Origin: Verrucomicrobiota bacterium
GTDB taxonomy: Bacteria; Verrucomicrobiota; Verrucomicrobiia; Limisphaerales; UBA9464
Direction: 5' to 3'
NCBI GenBank assembly: GCA_017309115.1
Contig: JAFLEF010000012.1
Span: 62,001 to 126,000 of the forward strand
Length of the DNA stretch: 64,000 nucleotides
Shown here piece after piece: positions 20,601 to 29,600 of this stretch. The position numbers and the translations under genes were made by a program. Under the pieces are notes generated by a model that ran no database searches, had not been told where the DNA came from, and saw nothing but the letters and a program-made list of their open reading frames with translations. Position 1 is the first letter of the stretch, and each line of letters begins with the position of its first letter.

Positions 20601-23600
20601 TAATCTACGGTTCAGTTCCCCTAGGGCCGAATGCTCCAACTTGGTGGCATTTCCTCGGCCATTGACTAGTTCCAACTCGTAACCATCAGATCGGGATCGG
20701 AAAGTTCCAATAGCTCCCAGTCGATCCTTCGCGCTTTCGTGATGATCGAGCGCATCATAAGTGAAGAGATCCTCGTACACCGCCCCTAGTTCCTCTCGGC
20801 GGACTCGCTCCACGTTCCCATTTGAATCACTCGTAATTATAGTATTGATGGTCGAATCTGTTCCTCCCGTGGAGAAACCCGAGGCCGCCCATCGTTCAGT
20901 GACGGTCTGGTATGGTTCTTCAATAATCTTTTCCAATGGTCGATGGGTAATGCTCTCAACGCGTGAAACAGTATCTCCGAATATCGTGCTCCTGATCACG
21001 CGGCCAATTGCATCAATAGCATCAATACTTTGTTCCTCTACCACCCCATATTTGGGATCAGATACGCGATGTGACTTTAGTTGTCCCTCTGGATAGTAAC
21101 TACGGGTCGTCTCGTAAACAGCTGCCCCAGTAAATGTCTTGAGCGTTTTTGGACGATCCATTCCATCGTAATCGATAGAAGTAACCACTTCCCCTCCCTT
21201 CTCCACCTCCACAACATTGCCATGACGATCCATTTTATAGCTTTCAGAGTAGGAATCTAACGTCATTTTCGAAAGGAAGCCCAACGCATTATACTCGAAG
21301 GTCTGAATTGTTCCGCCCGGATGCGTGATCGCCTTTATTCTCGAACTCGCATCTGGAGTATACCGGTATTCCAAACTCGCCGTTTCGCCGTTTACTTCCA
21401 CTCCCTCAACTCGTCGACGGGTTACAAAGCCCTTAACATCCATTTCCAACTCAGTCTTTTTCTGTGTTCCGTCACCGAAAACTTCAGCCTCTAGAATAAC
21501 CCTTCCTTGCTCGTCATATGCCATCTTCTGAATTCCAATCCCGCGAACCACCTCCACTTGTTGGATGTTTTTACTGTACTTGTAGTCAATAGCAGCACCT
21601 CGGGGAGGCACTATTCGGCTGGGCAAACCATGCCTTGAAGCGATGTCTCCACCGTATTCGAAAATCGTCGTGGATTGTCCCCTCGATGCGGATCTTATGA
21701 ATCCAGTGGCAGCGGAAAACTCCGAAGACGTTTCGACGCCATCGTAGTCCAAATGCGAGACTAACTGGCCGTTTTTGTTGTATTCAAATCGCTCCACTCC
21801 CGCCTCACCGTGTTCGATTGATTCAATGTGACGTCCATCCGAGGAAACTGTATATCGAATCGTAAATCCATTGGCGTTTCGGTGCGCACCCGACGAAAGG
21901 TTGTACCGAGAATCATAGCTGTACGTTTCAGTGTAGCCTTCGCCTCCTCTTGGCCCCGCATCCACCTTTAATTGAATCAGGTTGGCCCTAGAGCGAAACA
22001 CCGGATGGTTTGTGTCATAGGTCAAGTAATGAATCCTACCCTCAGGATACTTGGTAAGGACCACGAGGCCATTTGGATCGTACTCATGGACCATTTCCAC
22101 TGTTGCGGAATTGACGCCTGAAATGGTGGTCACCTTGGGGTGCCCGAATTTATCAAGAACGATTTCAGTTCTTCGACCGCCAGCTTCGCTGGCCGTTGTT
22201 TTTTGATTCTCTAGTTTCTCCGCTGAGTTATCGGCAGGCACGACGATATCAGTACTTAACCCGCTTCCCACGCCGGCGGTCGCTACTGGTACACCCTTCG
22301 TCCCGGGAACTGTAGCCGCGGCCATGAGTGGAACTTTACCCGCGCCAACGGCAACTCCCACAATGCGACATTTTTCGTAGACATAGTGAGTTTGGTTTCG
22401 ACCAGCGAACCCACCATTCTCACCGTCGACTTCGATACCTTCCCGCCGCACCAGTAAACCATCATTGGAATAGAAATAGAGAACATCCCTTTGGGTGTGA
22501 TCGCGCAGACGACAGATTTTTCCTATCAGGTAAGCATTATCGCTCTTCTCATCGAGGCCCGCCACAAACTCAGGGTCTGAACCACGACGATAGTACCCAA
22601 ATCTAACGTATCGCTCGTCTGTAACCGACCGATCATCGATACGACGAAGCCACCCGCTTCGTTCGTACTCCAACTCATGGCGGTTAGCCGGGTATCGATC
22701 CAAAATCGTTTCGAGTCGCCCGTTAGCCGCGTAACGATAACGCACCCCTCCTGGAGTCAGACGCTCATACTTCCCATCCTTGAATCGAACGAGTAAATCA
22801 AACACTCCAGGCTCAGGGAGATAATAGTCTAAAACCAAATTTTCATATTCAAATTGCTCCACTAATGGATCGGATGAGTACTCCAGCGGAATCGATTCAC
22901 TGACCCATCGAAACAGGACAATTCGACCTTCGCCTGTATGGAAGAGAAGATCCTTACTACTGCCAACTACACTATCAATGAGCTGCCCCCGGGCAATCAA
23001 AGGCATTTTGAAACCTTCAGGGAAAAGCTGCGGTTGGAGCTCGGTTACGCGTTGGTTGTAATTGAAATCCCAACCGAGTCCAAATGGACCATCATAGGTA
23101 TCTTGACCGCCAATCGTTCGCTCAATTTTGATCGGCATGCGGGGACTCGGTAGAGTGAAATCTGTAGCCTCTGTTCGAAATTCGCCGCTGTGGGCACTTA
23201 TTGATCCGTAGGTGCCATCTAGTCGCTCATCTCCGCCAGGTGGCGGTGGGTTGGGCCCCATAATATACGAGACATCCAAGGTGGCCGCCGAACTATACGC
23301 TCGCGGACGAATCACATTCCGACTGGTGTCCACCTCCGCGGCGAACTTACGGATCGGCACATTCGCCAACTCGTTGGGTTCGATAAAGGCCCGCATCGAA
23401 GCCCCACTCCAGAGAACCTCGCGGTCGGCAATGCTCCGCAGGTCCATTAACTCGTCGGTCGACAGGGATTCGTAGACGACCGCGAATGGCCGGGAGAGAT
23501 ACCGATTGAAGAGCGGATTCGCGGGATCGTCGCTCAATCGATAGGCGGTCAGCGACCGTACGGGTGCGTCACATCCGGGCCGCGGCTTCATTCCCAATAC

Positions 23601-26600
23601 TTCCAGGGTCAATTCCTCGACGGCTCGCACCGGCGGAAAACCCGCCCCCTTGTTCGGCAGAGGCCAACCCGCATAGGAAAGAGCCTCCAAGCCCAAACGG
23701 ATTTGCGGACCCGCCCCCCCGGGGGCTTCGACCACAACGTAGTAGTGAAGTGACGGTTTCGGCGGGGTGAGATCAGACTCGTGGCCAAGGTGATCACCCC
23801 GAACGCGGGCCGGTACCAATGCAAACGCCGACCGCGACTGATCCATTAACTCCTGAACCTCGGCGTCCGTCTCGGGAAGAAACCGGGGATCCACCACTTC
23901 TTTGGCGTCGGGGAAGTTAACGAAGGAAAACACCGGTGCGGATTGCACCACTTCATTGCGGGAACCTTCCGCCACCGCCCGAACCCCGTAGTCCGAGGTC
24001 GCCACACTGCGCATACGGCCACCGCCGTTGGGAATGAAGCCCACCACGGCCGGATGCAATTGGGCTGGGTCTGTCGGGGGATCGGTCGCAAGGAATCGGG
24101 GTTCCAACAGCACCACGTGACTCACCGTGGTAACTTCCAATCGCCCGTCCTTGAGCATCTGCACCGAGCGAATTCCGCCTCCGGCGACCTCCTCTGGAAA
24201 GGTAACCTCTCCAATACGCTTCGGACTCTCCGGAAAGGTGATGTCGAGCGCCACTAGTTGATGTTCACCATTTCTGTTGGGAGACAAAGACACCAAGGCG
24301 ACCACCGGCGTCTTGAGTGCACCATCAACTTCAATGGTGAGGCCATCAATGACCGTGACCCGGCCAGGATAGTCCCGGAAATCGAAGTTTACCGAACCGT
24401 TGCCCGCATCAACCTCAAAGCCATTAAAACTGACGGTCCGATATTGGGGACGTATTTCAGTGGTCGTGGGTGTGCCATCCCGGGACAGCACCAGACCTCG
24501 ACTCAATGTTACCCCCAACGTCCCGCCCGTGAGGGAAAAATCCAGCACCTTTTGGGTGGTACCCGCGATGACGTAACTTTGCTTCTTACCGTAGAACTCG
24601 GGCGGACGTCGTTGCGGCAGCGGCAGGACATCACCCGGATCCACATAATCACCGTCCCCATTCGCATCTTTCCCCGGTTTGCCCGCAGCGGGGAACGTAT
24701 CGGCCTGAGCCACGGTGGCATGACGGCCGATGAGGTGTTCCTGCAGATCCACGACCACCAATTGATGAAGGTCAGCGCCGAATTCCTGGAAGATAAGATT
24801 CGGAGCATTCCACCGCACCTTGTTCACCGCCGACGCCGCCCGATAACTCACGATAGGGGAAGCAATCTCAACGGGATTGGAGGGGTCCGACATGTCAAAT
24901 ACTCGGAGGTATTGCCCCCGGACGATCACACTGTCTAAGTCGTCAATAACCGTGTCCAAGTCCCCGCCAACAACGGCCACCAGATCGTTGGTTCGGGTTT
25001 CCTCGTGAAGAGCCCGTTTGTAACTGTAGTTGGGGATCACCACCAAATCTCGGGGCACCCCCACCACCCGGGCACTCCCAAGTAGAATCGGGTTCTCCGG
25101 ATTGGAAATATCAAACGTCCGGAGCATCGGCGTGGGCGCATTGTCGATCACGTAGAGTCGGGCGCCCCAGATCGCCGCGCCCGTGCCGTTGACGACTCCG
25201 GGCAAGTTATAGCGACCCACCGGAGTGGTCCGGAAATTCACCGAGAACGAGTCGGCCTCCACAGAACTGGGCCGCTGATCCAGAGGATTGCCATTCAGAT
25301 CCATCACCGACTCTCCGGTCAGGGTCAGGGTGTAGCTTTCGTCAGGCAATAATCCGCCGTACTGAATCGTTAGGGTCGTCTGATCGGGACTAAGACGAAC
25401 CGCGGGAATCGCGGGGGCGGTCGACACCACTGACCCACTTAACAGAATGCCCGCCGTGTTGGTTTCCACGATCCGATCAATCGGTTCATTGAACACCACA
25501 GTGATTTCGCCAGTGTCGGTGACAAATCCGTCCTCGTCGGGAGATGTCGACACCACACTCGGCCCTTTCGTCTCGGTCGGATCCGACGGTGGGATTGGGC
25601 CTTCCACTCGATCCGGCGCCCCAATGAAGCTGATGGGGTAAGGAACCCGGGGCAGATAGACGCCGCTGGAAGACCGGGCCGAGACCTGAAGAACGACCCC
25701 TCGAACCAACTCGGGCGCCTGCAATTGCCCGGTCCAGCGGGTTCGATTGCCGTCCAATGGCGTCGATTCCGCGTTAACAATTTGGACGACGCTCAGAGGT
25801 TGGTTAGTCGGAAAAACCTTGGCGACAAAGACGTTAATTTCCGGGTCGCCTTGGAATCCCTGGGACGCGTTGACTTGCAAATCGACGGTCTGGCCTGCCG
25901 CCGGATAAACCGGACTGTGGGCGATATTAATTTGGGGCGAGGACTGCAGCGGGATGGGATCACGGAAGATGAAGTTCTTAAACGCTACGCCGGCAATACT
26001 GAGATCCGTGAGGGCGAAGAGAGTTTCGCTCAGTTTCTCCGAGTACCGGGGATGTGTGGCCATCACGAGATAGAAATCATCCGGCTTGAGCTGCAAGAGT
26101 GGAGTAGTCGGGGCTACGAGGAGGAAACTGCCATCGCGTCCAGAGGTCGCGTAAACCATCCCGGGGCGAACACGTCCTGGAACGGCGGGAGTGCCAATAT
26201 TCTGCAGTGTGATAAAGGCACCGCCCAAGGCCCGACCCAACAGCAAATCCGTCAACTCAGTGGTCAACTGTTCAGCCTGACTCAACCCCGAGTTCAACTG
26301 GTCGAGGGGTGAAAATGCCTTGCCCAACTGACTGTACGAGAATCCTCCGAGAAGGGGATTCTCAATCGCCAGTGGATTCTGAACTTTGGTGACCTCCAAT
26401 GACGTTAATGCTTGGCCCTTGACCACAATTGGATGTCCCCCCACTAGCAGAGGCATCAGGACATAGCGAAACACCGTGTTGGCAATGCCTGCTTGGGGTA
26501 TCAGGCCAATCACGGAGTTAACCGTCCCATAAAACAACTGCTCGCCATCCTTGAGAGGTTTGACGTCCTGACGCGCCACTTTGCCCAAAGGCGCGGGGGC

Positions 26601-29600
26601 CGGGGTTTCACTCGTGGTGAATTTCAATTGATCCAGGACCTCGAAGGCTTTCACGCCTTCGGTATCCGTAACCCGTACCAACGCCACCGCCGCATCGGCC
26701 GGATTCTCTGTCTCCGGATAGCCCGCCGCCAAAAGATTGACGGTGAAGCTGACCTTAATGGGCCCATTCATCGTCGCTCCATCCGTCTCCAAAATCATCG
26801 GCCTCGCGAGCGAGCGCGCTGCTTCCGGCTCGGTGTTGCCCAAAGCCTCCTGAACTTCAGCCGCGGTCGGAACTTTCAGCCGAAGCTTGGTCCGGCTCTG
26901 AATAACGGACGGCTCGATTTGAATTTTGACCGGCCCGCCATCCGACTGCGCTTCGAGAATCCCGCCCTGCGGATACAGACCCACGAAGCCGTCGTCGAAT
27001 TCCTGACGACTCACCGGCACGTACACGCGGGTGCCGTTCAAATTCACAAACGTGGCGCTGACGAAGTCCTCCTCAGTGCCGCTGATCAGACTGCTGAAAC
27101 TGCCGTCCACTTTGCTCAACACCGTCACGGTTTCGCCAGTGCTCTCGTTGACCAAAATCACCGGCACTTCGGGATCGGCGACCCCAGGCTGACCGTGCAC
27201 CACGATTGAGAAGGCGTCGGAACCCGGTTGATACGCCGGAATGTTCGCCAGAATCTCGGGCGGCACGTTCGTCGCGCCAGGTTCGTAAATGATGAGCTGG
27301 GCCGTCGCGATCCGCGTGCTGGCGGGAACCGTGGTGAATGAGAATTCCCGAGTGCCTTCCAGCGGAAGTCCCGACGGATCGGCAATCGTGGGATCCAGCA
27401 CCACCCGGTAAACCGTGTTCGCGTCCAGATCCGTAGCCGGACTCAACGTCGCAATCCGATTGGCCAGGTTCAGGGAAAGGGACGTCGGTACAACCTGGTT
27501 GTCCGGTCGGACCAACCGGATGGCGTTGACCACAGTTCCCGGATTCACCGCTTCGTTAAACTCAATCACCACGCTGCCCACCCGCGGCACGCGCGTGGCG
27601 CCCGCCGCCGGCGTGATGCGCGCCACGGCCGGCCCGCGTGGCGTGGTGGTCAGGTCCTGCTGCACCGCCGTCGCCGGATCCACCACCGTGATTCCATTGA
27701 GTCCCGTGTCTCCCGTGCGCGGATCAGTCACCTCCAATTGCTGCGCTCCCGCCGGACCGGTCAGCTGGAAACGCCCATCCCGATCGGTCAACGCCAGCCA
27801 GGGCAACCCCAGCAGCCGAACAGGCATGAGAGCCTGAACCGCGCCCTGACCGTTGCGAGCCACGCCCGAAATCAAGGCCTGCGCTGCGGGAACCTGGATC
27901 AGTACAAACTGCCCCGAACCCCGCAGCCCGGGTAGCCGTTCACCGCTCTCCGGTTCCAAACTGGTCAGCGCGCCCTGGGCATCACTCCGCAGACGTTCCA
28001 CCGGTTGCAACCCATAGTACCCCGTCTCACTCAGCACCCGGGCCAGCACCAAGTGGCTGTTGGTCGGCGCTCCCTGAATCTGCGTGGCCAGACTGCGCGT
28101 TACCGTGGATCCGTCCAAGGTGAGTTCAAAGGCCGCGAACACGGTGTGACCCGGACTCATCAGCGGCTGGAAAATCGAGCCATCCAGACGCCACAACCGC
28201 ATCGGGCTCGGCGCGGCCAAGCGTCCGCTACCCGCGAGAATCCGCACCCCACTCGTCCCAATCTGGCCGCCCGCAATTTCAATGACCTGACCGTCGAACG
28301 GCTGGGTCGGCAGCACGTCCACCTTCACCGACGCGGAATCCAGTTGGTCAGTTCCGAACAGTAACTGCGGCCGAACGGCGAACTGTGCCTGAAGCGTCGT
28401 GGGATCCTGGTCGCCCGGACGTTGATACCCCACAATAAAATGCTCGTACTGGGGCGTTAGTCGAAGGCTGCCATCGCGCAACACGTACGTCTCCGTCACT
28501 TCTCCCCGCAGCAGATAGCCGCTGGGCAGCGGCGACGCAGCGTGACGAATCTCCAGTTGCGCCGTGCCGGTCACCGCTTCCGGATCTTCGCTCGCCGGAC
28601 TCGCCGACGGCACCACCGCTCCAGTCGCCGTCAAATCAGTTACCGTTGGGGTCACGGGATTGCTACCAGCCAACGGCTGATTCACAACCGCCGGGGGTGG
28701 CGCCAGCGTTCCCGCATCCGCCACCACCAGCGCGTAGGCGCCAACGCCAGGCACCTCGACAGGAAGCGCGTTGGTGCCCTGCCCCGGCCGCACTTGCACC
28801 ACCTCCCAACGCCAACCCGCCTCGTTCCACTTCACCAAGGCAGCAGTTTCCGAAGTGCGAATTGGTCCCGCCGGTCGAAGGGATCCGGTCAACACGCCCG
28901 ACAGCGGTTCCGAACTCTCCAGCCAAAAGGCACTCAGCGGACTCCACCCCAGAGGAAGAAAGGCGGGCAACGTCTGACCCGTCAGGGGCGTGAGAACGAC
29001 CGTCGCGCCTTGGCTAACTACGCCGGCTCCCAATTCCAGCGAGATAGTCCCCGCCGCGTTGCTCAGCGTCGTGCCGCCCAAAGGCGTCACGGCAAACGTC
29101 TGTGCCGAACGTCGTGGCAGCTGCGGATTGGGCGCCAACGCCAGTTGATTGCTGGTGAGTTCCTGACGCCGCCAGACCGGCAGGAATCCATCCGCCGCAA
29201 ACCGCAATCGATTCTCCCCCTCACCTTGGCCGAAGGCCAACACTCCCGAAGCCGAATCACTCGTCTGCTCCACCGACCCCGCCGGTCCACTCACCGTCAC
29301 CGCCACCTGCGGCAGCGGTCGCCCGGCTTCATCCAAGGTCCGCGTCAAACCCAACGCCGGCACCACGGCTCGCCGAGCCGCGTATACCTTGGTTACGAGC
29401 GCCGGTGGATCCGATCCGCTGGACCCCAGGGTTAGCGTCCGGGGCATCGTTCCCTCTCCGGACTGCAAGACTCCATCGCCGGCTTCCGCGCTCAGATCCA
29501 CAAACGACTTTGCCGGCACGCTGTCATCCTCGCCGTCAAAGAATCGAAGCCCGGTGGTCCCGCGATAGTCCTCCACTAGCAGGATCAAGGGACCCTGAAT

